DNA from: Acetobacter vaccinii
GTDB taxonomy: Bacteria; Pseudomonadota; Alphaproteobacteria; Acetobacterales; Acetobacteraceae
Direction of reading: 5' to 3'
Assembly (NCBI RefSeq): GCF_008365315.1
Contig: NZ_CP043506.1
Coordinates: 1,966,001-2,030,000, forward strand
DNA length: 64,000 nt
Under the pieces are notes generated by a model, which was not told the DNA's origin, searched no databases, and saw only the letters and a program-made list of their open reading frames with translations. The position numbers and the translations under genes are program-made. Shown piece by piece: positions 1-8,842 of the stretch. The stretch's first letter is position 1; the number at the start of each line of letters is the position of its first letter.

Positions 1-89
1 GATCATGCGGCCTGGGCAGAAACCATTTTGCCCGCAAGACCTGTCCCGCAGTTGCACGTTGGACAGAACGCCTAAAAGGAGAAAGTGTG

Positions 90-659
90 ATGACTGAGCA
101 AGCAGATCAGGCCACACGGCTGGCCAGGCTGGAACAGCGCGTACTGGTGCTTGAGGCAGAGGCGGATATCCGGCGCATTCAGGCCCGCTATATGTTCCTG
201 TGTGATACACCCTGCCCGGAGCATGGTATTACAGATGATGCCATGCGTATTGACCGCATCATGGACCTGTATACCGAAGATGCCATTTGGGAAGGTGTTG
301 GGGAATACTACAATAATCAGTTTGGCCGGTGCGAAGGCAAGGCAGCGATCCGCACGCATTTTCAGGCATTCTGGGGTGAAAAGCGTGACCCGGCCCTGTT
401 GCTGAATGCTCATTACCTGACATCGGAACAGATCCACGTTCATGGTGATGAAGCCGATGGGCAGTGGATTCATTGCCAGCCCTGGATTTTTTCCGATGGG
501 CGGTCCCTGCTGCGGTCCAGCCGTTTGAATAACCTTTTCCGTCGGGAAAATGGTGTCTGGAAAATTGTCAGAACCCGCACGGAAAATGTTTTTGTTGCTC
601 CGCTATCAGCCGGGTGGGCGGAGAGTATTCCGACATATTCTGTTTTGATGAACCCGTAA
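90..659 (+). CDS. SnoaL/NTF2-like domain protein
   Basis: A 189-residue soluble protein with an N-terminal helix rich in Leu/Arg/Glu followed by an alpha+beta fold typical of SnoaL-like (nuclear transport factor 2 superfamily) polyketide-cyclase/dehydratase-type proteins. Visible family traits are the ARYMFLCD helix, the LYTEDAIWEG strand, the AIRTHFQAFW helix and the late VWKIVRTRTENVF strand. ATG at 90 is preferred over GTG at 87 because AAGGAG lies 8 bases upstream. The substrate cannot be told from sequence. The next gene, 30 bp downstream on the same strand, is a second small protein of similar fold, so the two may be co-transcribed and act together. The family call is fairly safe; the function is unknown. 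Confidence 0.75.
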   Translation: MTEQADQATRLARLEQRVLVLEAEADIRRIQARYMFLCDTPCPEHGITDDAMRIDRIMDLYTEDAIWEGVGEYYNNQFGRCEGKAAIRTHFQAFWGEKRDPALLLNAHYLTSEQIHVHGDEADGQWIHCQPWIFSDGRSLLRSSRLNNLFRRENGVWKIVRTRTENVFVAPLSAGWAESIPTYSVLMNP

Positions 660-690
660 CACCACCGATACGTAGGAAAGAGCCTATACT

Positions 691-1086
691 ATGGATGTGA
701 CCGCCATTGCCGAAAAGGAAATCGTAGATCTGCACGTGCTGTTGCAGGCGTGGTTCCGGGGGGAAGGAGAGGCTGACCCCCAGCCAATCCTGAACCACAT
801 GACACAGGGCTACTGCATGGTGGGTGCGGCTGGCCGTCCCATCCTGCGGGATACTTTTGCTGCCGCATTGCCCAAGCTGCATGGGTCACGGCCCGGCCTT
901 GTTATGGAAATCAAGGATGTTGTCGTGCGGGCAACCGGCGCTGAGGGTCATCTGGTGACCTATAAGGAAGTGCAGACACAGGATGGCAGCAGCAACGAAC
1001 GCTGGTCTGCGGTGCTCTTTCAGCCGGGTGATAATGCTCAGCCGCTTTTGTGGCATTATTTGCAGGAAACATTTCTTGCCGCCTGA
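691..1086 (+). CDS. small NTF2/DUF4440-like protein
   Basis: A 131-residue cytosolic protein starting at ATG 691, 31 bp after the SnoaL-like gene. The pattern (N-terminal LHVLLQAWFRGEGE helix, a central strand pair, and a C-terminal ERWSAVLFQPGDN / LLWHYLQETFL segment) fits the DUF4440/SnoaL-like group of small ligand-binding or isomerase-like folds. It lacks membrane segments and a signal peptide. It probably forms a two-gene operon with its upstream neighbour and ends before a strong hairpin at 1293-1318. No substrate or pathway is deducible. Confidence 0.65.
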   Translation: MDVTAIAEKEIVDLHVLLQAWFRGEGEADPQPILNHMTQGYCMVGAAGRPILRDTFAAALPKLHGSRPGLVMEIKDVVVRATGAEGHLVTYKEVQTQDGSSNERWSAVLFQPGDNAQPLLWHYLQETFLAA

Positions 1087-1292
1087 TTTGGTCCACAAGC
1101 AAGTATTGTGACAGAAAACTTATGAAGGGATAGGCAAAAGTTTTTGGGGAAGATTTTTTTAAGCTGCAAAGAAAACCGTCTTATTGAAAAATAGGACACT
1201 CCAAAACTTTATAGTGTGTCTCACAGGCTTACTCTGAAGCCACCTTCACGCCTTGTTGGCTGACTGTAGTGCACACGTTTAGCAGATACGAT

Positions 1293-1318
1293 AAAGGCGG
1301 GGTCTGTGCCCCGCCTTT
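1293..1318. terminator. bidirectional intrinsic terminator
   Basis: A perfect 10-bp stem, AAAGGCGGGG / CCCCGCCTTT, around a 6-base loop. It lies between the rightward SnoaL-like pair and the leftward permease gene that converges on it, so it can stop transcription from both sides. The rest of the 1087-1346 gap shows no gene. Confidence 0.8.
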
Positions 1319-1346
1319 GTTATGTCGCCCAGATTACACTGAAGTC

Positions 1347-2609
1347 TCAGGCATGGTGCTGGATTAACATGATCCAGACAGCCGCCATGACCATACACAC
1401 GATTGAGACCGGGGCCCCCACACGGGCAAAGGCACCAAACGAGATTTTAACACCATGGCTTGCGGCCTGTTCGACAACGATAATCCCAGCCAGACTACCA
1501 AAGACAATCAGATTGCTGAAAAAGCCAGTGCCCAACGCCAGCGCGGCACCCAGAATATCGGCATGACTGCCCGTATCCAGAAACGGTACCAGCAGCATAA
1601 CAGTCGGGTTATTGCCGATGATGTTGCTGAGTATCGAACTGGCAAACAGAAGAGACAGCGGATCGTTCAGGTTGATGCCCCATGCCCGCATGTCATGCAG
1701 CAGGTGTTGCGGCAGGTCCGTGCTGGTCATGGCGGCGTTGACTACAAACAGACCGGCAATCAGCAGCAGCAGGTTGCCGTCCACCTGCTTGAGCACATCG
1801 CTGGAGGCAATCTTACGGTTGATCAGCAAAAAGCTGGCTGCTGTCAGGGCCACCAGTTCGCGCGGCCATGCATCCAGCACAAAGGCGATGACAACGGCAA
1901 TGGTGACAAAGGTTGCCTTGCAGGTTTCCACCACATCAAATCGCGTAGGGGGAGGGGCTGCCGGAGCAGGGGTGGTTGTGGCGGGGGGGGCAGGGAGTGT
2001 CCAGTGTCCACGGTACATCCATGCAATAATGCCCCACACGATGACCAGGGACAGCAGGGCAGGCAACCCGGCGACGGACAGAAAGCCCGTAAAGGAAATG
2101 CCCAGTTCCTGTGCAGCAATCATGTTTTGCGGGCTGCCAATCAATGTTCCGGCAGAGCCGGTGTTGGCGGCAAAACAGAAGGCCAGCAGAAAGGGTACAG
2201 GGTTAAGGCCACGAGCCAGGGTAATGGAAATAAGCAGCGGGGTCATGGCCACGACCACGACATCGTTGGTCAGAATGGATGATAAAAACGCCCCGACAAC
2301 AACCAGCACCCCCAGCAGGGCCACAGGCCCGACCGACAATGTGGCTACGCGCTGGGCTGTCCAGGCATAAAAACCGGACTCAGCAAAGGCCCCGGATACC
2401 ACCATAAGCCCGAACAGCATGCCAATGGTGCGGTAATCTATAGCCATCCAGGCGGCTTTGGCGCTTATGCTGCCTGCGGCCATCATGGCCAGAGCACCGA
2501 CAATGGCTGCCCCTGTGCGATCAACCTTGAAGCCGGGCAGCTTGCCAAGGCCCATGGTGATGTAAACCATCAGGAAAAAGAAAAGTGTTGTATCCATGGG
2601 CCTCGCCAA
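1347..2609 (-). CDS. SLC13/ArsB-type anion permease
   Basis: A 420-residue inner-membrane transporter with about ten hydrophobic segments spread over the whole length and a hydrophilic Pro/Ala-rich loop near the middle. The repeated re-entrant motifs (FLSSILTNDVVVVAMTPL in the first half and LSNIIGNNPTVMLLVPF in the second) are the hallmark of the ion transporter superfamily (SLC13/DASS, CitM, ArsB/NhaD). The likely role is exchange or uptake of an anion such as a dicarboxylate, sulfate or arsenite; the substrate is not deducible. It stands alone on the minus strand between two terminators, so it is probably transcribed singly. Confidence 0.8.
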   Translation of the reverse strand: MARPMDTTLFFFLMVYITMGLGKLPGFKVDRTGAAIVGALAMMAAGSISAKAAWMAIDYRTIGMLFGLMVVSGAFAESGFYAWTAQRVATLSVGPVALLGVLVVVGAFLSSILTNDVVVVAMTPLLISITLARGLNPVPFLLAFCFAANTGSAGTLIGSPQNMIAAQELGISFTGFLSVAGLPALLSLVIVWGIIAWMYRGHWTLPAPPATTTPAPAAPPPTRFDVVETCKATFVTIAVVIAFVLDAWPRELVALTAASFLLINRKIASSDVLKQVDGNLLLLIAGLFVVNAAMTSTDLPQHLLHDMRAWGINLNDPLSLLFASSILSNIIGNNPTVMLLVPFLDTGSHADILGAALALGTGFFSNLIVFGSLAGIIVVEQAASHGVKISFGAFARVGAPVSIVCMVMAAVWIMLIQHHA

Positions 2610-2623
2610 ACGGTGTTGTGGTT

Positions 2624-2649
2624 AAAAAAGGCGGGCGTGACAGCCCGCC
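2624..2649 (-). terminator. intrinsic terminator of the PPK2 gene
   Basis: Read on the minus strand it is a GGCGGGC / GCCCGCC stem with a 6-base loop followed by six T residues. It lies 15 bp beyond the PPK2 stop codon and separates that gene from the permease. Confidence 0.85.
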
Positions 2650-2663
2650 CTCGACCGCGCCCT

Positions 2664-3500
2664 TTATACAGGGTCTGTCTTGGCGCTGTGATATTCCTGA
2701 CGGATTTTTTCAAGGTCAACCATCGGTGCTGGCAGATGCATGTTCATATCTTCCAGCGTTTTTCTGATGATGTTTGAAACAGCCAGATTACGGAACCACT
2801 TGTGGTTGGAAGGAATGACATACCACGGGGCATCCTTGGTGGAGCATTTTTCCAGCATGTCCTCAAAGGCTTCAAGATACTGGTCCCACAGGGCGCGTTC
2901 CTTATAGTCGGACTCACTGATTTTCCACTGTCGGGCCGGGTCATCCAGCCGCTGGCGGAAGCGCTCAAGCTGCTCCTCGGGGGAAATGTAGAGGAAGAAT
3001 TTCAGAATGGTCACGTTATGGGCTGTCAACATTTTCTCATAATCGTTGATCAGGTCATAACGTTTTGACCATACCTTCTTCGGTACAAGGTCGTGCACAC
3101 GCACGACCAGCACATCCTCGTAGTGTGAGCGGTTGAAAACACCGATCTGCCCAAGTCCCGGCGTGTGGGGGTGGATACGCCACAGGAAGTCATGCAGTTT
3201 TTCTTCTTCTGTGGGCTGTTTAAAGCCATGAACATACGTGCCCTGTGGGTTCATGGCCTGCATGACATGCCAGCAGATGCCATCCTTGCCCGCGGCATCT
3301 ATCCCTTGCAGAACAATCAGCAGGGCGTGTTTTTTCTCGCCGTAGAGTTTCTGCTGGAGTTCGCCAAGGTGAATTCTGTTCTTGGCGGTTTCCTGCTCTG
3401 CTTCAGTGGAGGACTTGCACGTGCCGGTCGAGGCCGCATCAAGGTGCTTCAGTTTGATACGGCTGCCGGGTTTGACAACCAGAGAATGGCGAAGGTCCAT
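2664..3500 (-). CDS. polyphosphate kinase 2 family protein
   Basis: PPK2 enzymes move phosphate between polyphosphate and nucleotides, usually making ADP/ATP or GDP/GTP from polyphosphate. The 278-residue length is that of a single-domain PPK2. Visible motifs are the Walker A GIDAAGKDG (about residues 66-74), the Walker-B-like FNRSHYEDVLVVRVH region and the lid-like RQWKISESDYKER segment. ATG at 3500 is chosen because AAGGAAAAACTC precedes it; an upstream TTG at 3521 would add seven residues without a ribosome site. It sits 38 bp after the H+-ATPase gene on the same strand, suggesting co-transcription and a joint role in energy and acid-stress homeostasis. Nucleotide preference is not deducible. 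Confidence 0.9.
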   Translation of the reverse strand: MDLRHSLVVKPGSRIKLKHLDAASTGTCKSSTEAEQETAKNRIHLGELQQKLYGEKKHALLIVLQGIDAAGKDGICWHVMQAMNPQGTYVHGFKQPTEEEKLHDFLWRIHPHTPGLGQIGVFNRSHYEDVLVVRVHDLVPKKVWSKRYDLINDYEKMLTAHNVTILKFFLYISPEEQLERFRQRLDDPARQWKISESDYKERALWDQYLEAFEDMLEKCSTKDAPWYVIPSNHKWFRNLAVSNIIRKTLEDMNMHLPAPMVDLEKIRQEYHSAKTDPV

Positions 3501-3538
3501 GAGTTTTTCCTTTGTCGGCAATCAGAAGTATCGGGCTG

Positions 3539-6163
3539 TCAGCTCTGGGCGATGGGGCGTGTCAGGGCGGTACTGTTTTTCTCACGCCGGGTCATGGCGG
3601 CGTTGTAGAGCAGTTTCACACCGTCCATGACCACCATCCATACCAGCACATAGGCCCAGACCATGCCAATCAGCGGCCAGGACAGGGCAGGGACCAGAAT
3701 GCCATAGGCACACAGCAGCACGGCCACAATCTGCGTACCAAGCACTGCCAGCAGCAGTGGTAGGCTGGGGAAGGGGGGGCGGAACAGGGTTGTGCGGGTG
3801 CGCACGACAAACAGCAGCAGGTGGCCCCCAGCGGCAAGCTGTAGGAACAGCATGGTTTGCAGGTGGTGCGGGTTGAGGGGAATAATCTGCATAAGGTCTG
3901 GGCTATGCATCCAGTAAATACCCAGCAGGATCAGCCCGAAGCTCTGTGCCAAGGCGGCAAGGCCCATAATGGAGGAGAAGGAGATAATCCGGTGCATGTT
4001 CCAGCGTACCGGCGTGGCTGCGGTGCGTACGTTGTCGTACGCAATGGTCATGATCGGGATGTCATCCAGCAGGGCCAGCACCACAATCATGATGGCGGTC
4101 AGGGGCTGGAAACCAAACACAAGGTAGGACAGAACCACCACGAACATGATGTCGATCGTCATGGCAATACGATAGTACACGTAAGACGTAATCCGCTCGA
4201 AAATGGCGCGGGCTTCGGTAATGGCGTTCACAATGGTGGACAGGCCCGGTGCGGTCAGCACCAATGCAGCCGCCGAGCGCGCGGCATCGGTCGCTCCGCT
4301 GACAGCCACGCCGCAATCAGCCTGTTTAAGGGCGGGGGCGTCGTTCACGCCATCGCCTGTCATGGCGACGATATGGCCGAGTTCCTGAAGGGCTTTGACG
4401 ATTTCAAACTTATGCTCGGGGAACACGCGGCCAAACCCGTCGGAGGCTTCCACCGCGCGGGCAGTATCAAGCGGAATGTGGTTGGGGTCGGTATTTTTGG
4501 TAAAGATGTCGCTGGCTTTGCGCAGGTGTTCACCCAAGCCGAGCTGATGGGCAATTTCCGAGCCAATAGCCACATCGTCGCCTGTCACCATCTTGACCGA
4601 CAGGCCCAGTTTGGTGGCTTCGGCAATGGTCTGCTTGGCGTCCGGGCGGGGCGGGTCCAGCAGGGCCAGCAGGCCCAGCAATGTCCATGTCTTGCCGCTA
4701 TCGGCTGACTTGGCGACACCCAGGGCACGGGTACCATGGCTGGCCAGCTCATCCACCTTGCCAAAAAATGCAGTGGCTTCGTCAGTATGCTGGGGGCCAG
4801 AGGCGTATTCCCCCATGCCACAGAGTGCGGCAATAACCTGCGGGGCACCCTTGGCAAAGCGCAGTTCCTGCCCGTTGGCAGCCTGCACAATACCAACGGT
4901 TTTTTTGTTCACAGGGTCAAAGGGCACAAAGTCGAGCGGCTTGTAGCTGTCCAGCACTGTGGTGTTGGGCAGGGCCTTCAGCACGGCAATGTCGATGGCA
5001 TCCGTGCTTTGCTTCTGGGTTGCCAGCGCTGCGCCCGTTACCAGATCATCTGCTGTGGTGGTGCCAAAGGGAATGGGCGCCTGAAGGGTCAGCTTGTTCT
5101 GGGTGAGCGTGCCTGTTTTATCGGAGCACAGGATATCGACCCCGGCCAGTTCCTCAATGGCAGACAGGCGCGAGACAATGGCTTTCTGGCGTGATAGCGC
5201 CAAAGCCCCCAGCGCCATGGTGACGGACATGACAGCAGGCATGGCAACCGGGACAGAGGCCACCAGCAGAACAAGCACGAACTGGGCAATGGCTCCGGCC
5301 TCGCTCCAATGCCAGCCAGCGCCGGACGCCAGATCACGCCAGAGCTGGGCGCCGATCAGCACCACGGCCAGGGCAGCCGCAAGGATGATCAGGAAGTCAC
5401 CAATACGCAGCACGGCCTGCTCGGCATGGGACTTGCTGCCAGCAGAGGCAACCAGCTTGGCTGTGCGGCCGAAGAACGTATTGTTGCCCGTAGCGACAAC
5501 AAGCCCGGTCATGGAGCCTTGGCGTGCGATGGAGCCAGAGTAGGCACCATCTCCAATACGTTTGGAAACAGGCAGGGATTCCCCTGTCAAAGCGGCCTGA
5601 TCCACCGAAAGATATTTGCCAGAAACCAGCAGCAGATCGGCAGGAACAATCTCCCCTGCAGCAACGGTGACGACATCGCCCGCAACAAGGGTTGCGGCAT
5701 CCACCGGCACCCAGTGGCCATCGCGACAGGCAGAGGCTTTGAGGGCTAGCCCTTTCTTTAGCGCTGCCAGAGCGTTGGCGGCCTTGTTGTCCTGCCAGAA
5801 GCCTACGGCTGCATTGTAGAGCAACAGCCCGGAAATAACGATAAAGTCTGGCCAGTCCTGCCGCAGGAAGGAAATGAGCGCAGCCAGTTCAATCATCCAC
5901 GGGATTGGCCCCCAGAAATATCCCAGCAGCTTTTTCCACCGGCTTTCTTCATGGGCCTGAATGGCATTGGGGCCGTCATGCGCAAGGCGGGCTTTGGCAT
6001 CGGCTGATGTCAGCCCTGTGGGGGAGCTTTTCAGATCAGCAAATTTTTTTTCTATCGCGGCACTGTCCAGTGTTGTGGACGTTGCTTTTGCTGGTGCGGT
6101 GTTGGCAGCAGGGGGCGAAGTAGCGGCAGAAACCGCAGGTGCGGCAGGGGAAGCTGGCATCAT
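3539..6163 (-). CDS. plasma-membrane proton-efflux P-type ATPase
   Basis: A P-type ATPase of the P3A (plant/fungal H+-ATPase-like) group of about 874 residues. It shows the actuator motif TGES (about 194-197), the phosphorylation motif DKTGTLT (Asp about 348), the hinge MTGDGVNDAPALKQAD, and a hydrophobic pattern consistent with ten membrane helices. It would pump H+ out of the cytoplasm using ATP, useful to an acid-producing bacterium. The open frame continues upstream to 6349, but that part is compositionally unlike the family. ATG 6163, or the adjacent ATG 6160 which sits better behind GGAG, begins the Ala/Pro-rich N-terminus. The PPK2 gene follows on the same strand. Confidence 0.93.
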   Translation of the reverse strand: MMPASPAAPAVSAATSPPAANTAPAKATSTTLDSAAIEKKFADLKSSPTGLTSADAKARLAHDGPNAIQAHEESRWKKLLGYFWGPIPWMIELAALISFLRQDWPDFIVISGLLLYNAAVGFWQDNKAANALAALKKGLALKASACRDGHWVPVDAATLVAGDVVTVAAGEIVPADLLLVSGKYLSVDQAALTGESLPVSKRIGDGAYSGSIARQGSMTGLVVATGNNTFFGRTAKLVASAGSKSHAEQAVLRIGDFLIILAAALAVVLIGAQLWRDLASGAGWHWSEAGAIAQFVLVLLVASVPVAMPAVMSVTMALGALALSRQKAIVSRLSAIEELAGVDILCSDKTGTLTQNKLTLQAPIPFGTTTADDLVTGAALATQKQSTDAIDIAVLKALPNTTVLDSYKPLDFVPFDPVNKKTVGIVQAANGQELRFAKGAPQVIAALCGMGEYASGPQHTDEATAFFGKVDELASHGTRALGVAKSADSGKTWTLLGLLALLDPPRPDAKQTIAEATKLGLSVKMVTGDDVAIGSEIAHQLGLGEHLRKASDIFTKNTDPNHIPLDTARAVEASDGFGRVFPEHKFEIVKALQELGHIVAMTGDGVNDAPALKQADCGVAVSGATDAARSAAALVLTAPGLSTIVNAITEARAIFERITSYVYYRIAMTIDIMFVVVLSYLVFGFQPLTAIMIVVLALLDDIPIMTIAYDNVRTAATPVRWNMHRIISFSSIMGLAALAQSFGLILLGIYWMHSPDLMQIIPLNPHHLQTMLFLQLAAGGHLLLFVVRTRTTLFRPPFPSLPLLLAVLGTQIVAVLLCAYGILVPALSWPLIGMVWAYVLVWMVVMDGVKLLYNAAMTRREKNSTALTRPIAQS

Positions 6164-6769
6164 GCACTCCGTTCTGGGCACGAAAAACCGAAATCCGTGC
6201 TGAAAATGGCTGTCGCGTTCATGAGTTTTAAATAAATTGAAAGTATTTATTAAGAAATTGAACGCGTCTTCAGCATGGAAAGAGATGGAAGTGCTGGAAG
6301 TTCCCTGAATATTTAATGTGTGTAAAAGACTGTGACCGTTAACCCACACATGACCAGGGGCCGCTTGTGCTGTGTGGGTGGAGCAGTCTTCTTTTTGGTG
6401 GGGAGCACAGGGACTGTGATCAGGGTGCCGGAACGGGTGGTGTGAACGGCGGATTTTTCCCCATTGGGCTTTTCTTTATTTATTATGAGTTCTGCGTTGC
6501 TCATATGGCGTTTGCGCGCGTCACACACGCCAGAGACAAGGAATAAACCGCGCCTTCTCAGTATATTTTCCGATGGAGGAAAGGTGTCCCTTCTTTCAGG
6601 GCTGCGGCAATGACTATTTTATATCCCAAGTGTGCCCATCATAACGTGAGTGTGCACGAGGGCCGGGCGCAAAAGGCAAGAAATCGCACGGATTTAACTT
6701 GGAACCTATTGATGCGAAGCAATATGTTTTTTTGGGAATAACCGGGAACCACGTAAAACCCGCATAAAT
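6164..6769. other. intergenic region between ATPase gene and attL
   Basis: About 600 bp without a convincing gene. It must hold the promoter of the leftward ATPase gene and, at its right end, the original downstream flank of the tRNA-Val gene. An open frame at 6313-6528 (minus) lacks family resemblance and a ribosome site. From about 6734 the sequence becomes similar to the phage sequence left of attR, including an imperfect inverted repeat (CCACGTAAAAC ... GTTTTATCGTGG). Confidence 0.6.
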
Positions 6770-6836
6770 CTGCGTTTTATCGTGGTGGGTGCGACAGGGA
6801 TTGAACCTGTGACCCCCGCCGTGTGAAGGCGATGCT
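6770..6836. repeat. attL: 67-bp copy of tRNA-Val 3' part
   Basis: Identical over 67 bp to 48629-48695. It carries the tRNA 3' portion from the anticodon-stem region to the CCA end plus 13 bp downstream, but the tRNA 5' half is missing here, so this copy is not a gene. It lies 30 bp from the integrase stop codon. Weaker similarity continues to the left to about 6734. Confidence 0.95.
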
Positions 6837-6866
6837 GATATTGAACAAGCATTTGTTTTTAAACAT

Positions 6867-8030
6867 TTATTCTTCTTCTTTGGTTGGTTGGCCCGGATAT
6901 GGCACACATTTCTGGATATCTGGCCAGTCATCGTATGCCCACCATTCCCTGATCTGATCTCGGTAGTGATCTGGCATTTTCTTAGCGTAGCGTGTGACCA
7001 TGGTTATGGTCTGCCAGCCGCCATCCTCCTTTAGCTTTATCAGGTCACGGTGAGCACAATAGTGCCAGGTGGCAAACGTATGGCGCAGACAATGGGGGGA
7101 TAAAGCAGGAATAAATGCCTTTTTCGGCCACTTTTCCCCTTTGGGGGTCAAAACGCGCTCGTGACCTGGCAATCCGGCTCTCTTACAAGCTGCAGCCCAT
7201 GCACTTTTGATCTGGCCACCCCCGGTGCGGTTTGTATCGTGATAAGCCTCTCCGACAACCCAGCGCGTTATCCCTTGCCAGTCACGCCTCTTAACGACCG
7301 GACGAAAGACTCTCCCATTGCGCCACGGTATGCCCCGTAAAGCGATGACGACAACAGTCGGCAGATCGATGTGTCGTTCATTCCCTTGCTTCTGCCATAC
7401 CACAGCCCGAGCCCCTTCAAGGTCAACGTCCTGCCATTCCAACTCAAGCGCCTCTGACATTCGAGCGCCGGTCGCTATTAGAAAGACGAGTAGGGGGCGG
7501 ATATGTGGGGCTGCCTCATTAACAAGTGCAGTGGCTTCTTCTGGGCGCAGGAACTGCATACGGACGTGCTCGACTTTCGGGCGCTCAAAGGCTGGCTTGT
7601 CGCACCAGCCACGTACCGCAGAGAACTCAAGAATTGCCCGCAATGGTGTCAGTATGGCTCTGATTTTTGTGGCGGCCTTTGCTTCTGACCCCGCAGTCAA
7701 TATCTTTCGATATGCTTCATCCAGATCCTGTTGTTTTATGGAGGCGACCTTTCTCCCGCTGAAGTGACCAAGTAGCCTTTCGATATGGGTAACGGTTGTG
7801 TTGCTTCTTAACTCTGCAGCAAGATAGGCTGTAGCAGCTCGGTCAAATGTTATGACCGCGCGCTTGCCATAGACCGATTCCTGCCATAACTCCGCTTCTC
7901 TCTTTGCTCTGAAAGCCTCCGCCTGCTTTGGGCTATGAGTTCCTGTGCTTTCATATATGCTTTGTCCGCCGACGGTTCCGCGCACGTAGAGCGTGTCACG
8001 TCCTTTGCGCTTGACGACTTTGAGCGACAT
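6867..8030 (-). CDS. int: tyrosine-recombinase integrase
   Basis: Catalyses site-specific insertion and excision of the phage at tRNA-Val. The 387-residue protein has an N-terminal arm-binding-like region (about 1-60), a core-binding SAM-like domain (about 60-145) and a C-terminal catalytic domain. Catalytic residues are visible as Arg190 (ATGARMSEALELEW), His313-x-x-Arg316 (SPHCLRH), Trp339 in GGW (the usual His/Trp position) and the likely nucleophile Tyr348 in VTRYAKK. ATG 8030 starts a typical N-terminus. The gene ends 30 bp from attL, the usual place for a phage integrase, and is the last gene of the leftward operon. It overlaps the Xis-like gene by about 180 bp in another frame. Confidence 0.95.
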   Translation of the reverse strand: MSLKVVKRKGRDTLYVRGTVGGQSIYESTGTHSPKQAEAFRAKREAELWQESVYGKRAVITFDRAATAYLAAELRSNTTVTHIERLLGHFSGRKVASIKQQDLDEAYRKILTAGSEAKAATKIRAILTPLRAILEFSAVRGWCDKPAFERPKVEHVRMQFLRPEEATALVNEAAPHIRPLLVFLIATGARMSEALELEWQDVDLEGARAVVWQKQGNERHIDLPTVVVIALRGIPWRNGRVFRPVVKRRDWQGITRWVVGEAYHDTNRTGGGQIKSAWAAACKRAGLPGHERVLTPKGEKWPKKAFIPALSPHCLRHTFATWHYCAHRDLIKLKEDGGWQTITMVTRYAKKMPDHYRDQIREWWAYDDWPDIQKCVPYPGQPTKEEE

Positions 8031-8224
8031 TCTAGGCTTTCCAGTAGGCGAGGGTAATCTTCAGCACGAACGACCAGCTTGCGGCCAATCCGCCGGTGTG
8101 TTGGCTGTCCGTTAAACTCGGGATGTTCGCGTAAATGCTGGAGCAGGTAGGTTCGCCCAACAACACCTCGCAACAGCTCCAGAACCTCCGGCAGCGTCAT
8201 AAGGTCAGGTAGAACCTCACCCAT
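7850..8224 (-). CDS. excisionase-like small DNA-binding protein
   Basis: A 124-residue protein. The first 60 residues (MTLPEVLELLRGVVGRTYLLQHLREHP, then RRIGRKLVVRAEDYPRLLESL) resemble the MerR/Xis-type winged-helix domain of excisionases and helix-turn-helix proteins that control recombination direction. The remaining 60 residues lie wholly within the integrase coding sequence in another frame and are basic and low-complexity. It may therefore be an extension with little constraint, or a true overlapping reading frame. It starts at 8224, overlapping the end of the upstream gene by 8 bp, so it is translationally coupled in the leftward operon. A role in excision is inferred from position and domain. 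Confidence 0.65.
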   Translation of the reverse strand: MGEVLPDLMTLPEVLELLRGVVGRTYLLQHLREHPEFNGQPTHRRIGRKLVVRAEDYPRLLESLECRSKSSSAKDVTRSTCAEPSADKAYMKAQELIAQSRRRLSEQREKRSYGRNRSMASARS

Positions 8225-8675
8225 CCACCCCTTCCTTCCCCGGAATAGGTCGGTCGTTGCGTACCTCTGGGATGGCTATGGTTTCGGGGGCGGCCAGCGG
8301 CTCTCTTTCTGGAAAGTCAGAAATAGGTTGCCAGCCCAAGAACCACTCGCCAGGCATGCCGCCGTATCCGACGGGTGCGGCAACAGACCAACCCATATCG
8401 AAGCCATCATCCAGAATACCCTCATGCTGAATGACAACATGACGACCATTCCATCCAGAGCGATTGCTGCTTTCAGGGTAAATGTCAGGACCCGTTTTGG
8501 CGAGAATGGGAGTACGGCCTTTGGGGGCTTCGCTCATCGGCCTCCAAGCCGCCGCGTCTGCTGCTGCCAGTGCTTTGCCGACTTCCTCAAGGAGATATTC
8601 ACGCGCACCGCTGAAGGCATCAACTTTATCTCCGAACAACGCCCGTGCAGCCGCTTCAGTTCTTGGGTCAGTCAT
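8217..8675 (-). CDS. phage hypothetical protein, DUF551-like
   Basis: A 152-residue soluble protein. The internal segment WRPMSEAPKGRTPILAKTG followed by a distal WFLGWQPISDF resembles the DUF551-type fold common in early operons of temperate phages, whose function is unknown. The N-terminal 40 residues (EAAARALFGDKVDAF...) form a helical part. Its ATG overlaps the stop of the next upstream gene (8672-8842), consistent with coupled translation in the leftward operon. Confidence 0.6.
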   Translation of the reverse strand: MTDPRTEAAARALFGDKVDAFSGAREYLLEEVGKALAAADAAAWRPMSEAPKGRTPILAKTGPDIYPESSNRSGWNGRHVVIQHEGILDDGFDMGWSVAAPVGYGGMPGEWFLGWQPISDFPEREPLAAPETIAIPEVRNDRPIPGKEGVDG

Positions 8676-8842
8676 GCCTTCACCCTCAAAGCAGTTTCCT
8701 TCAAAGCATCACTTATCCGCAAAGCCTGATCACGACTGAGCAACATTTCAGTATTCCCAACATCCAGAACAACCCATTTCTGTTCCCGTGTTTTAATTCT
8801 TAGGGTTGCCTGTTCGTGAGGAAGATTTGGGGTTTCATCCAC
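8672..8842 (-). CDS. small phage protein (56 aa), GTG start
   Basis: A short reading frame filling the gap between two coupled genes. The GTG at 8842 overlaps the end of the upstream gene and the TGA at 8672-8674 overlaps the ATG of the downstream gene. The product begins VDETPNLPHEQ, contains a strand-like KWVVLDVGNTEMLLS and ends in a basic helix. It belongs to no family I recognise. The tight overlaps on both sides are the main support. Confidence 0.55.
   Translation of the reverse strand: MDETPNLPHEQATLRIKTREQKWVVLDVGNTEMLLSRDQALRISDALKETALRVKA

Noticed and set aside
1455..2370. Plus-strand open frames within the permease gene
   Set aside because: Gln/His/Arg-rich antisense frames of a membrane protein; no start context.
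6313..6528. Minus-strand open frame upstream of the ATPase gene
   Set aside because: No ribosome site, no family resemblance and it overlaps the region expected to hold the ATPase promoter.
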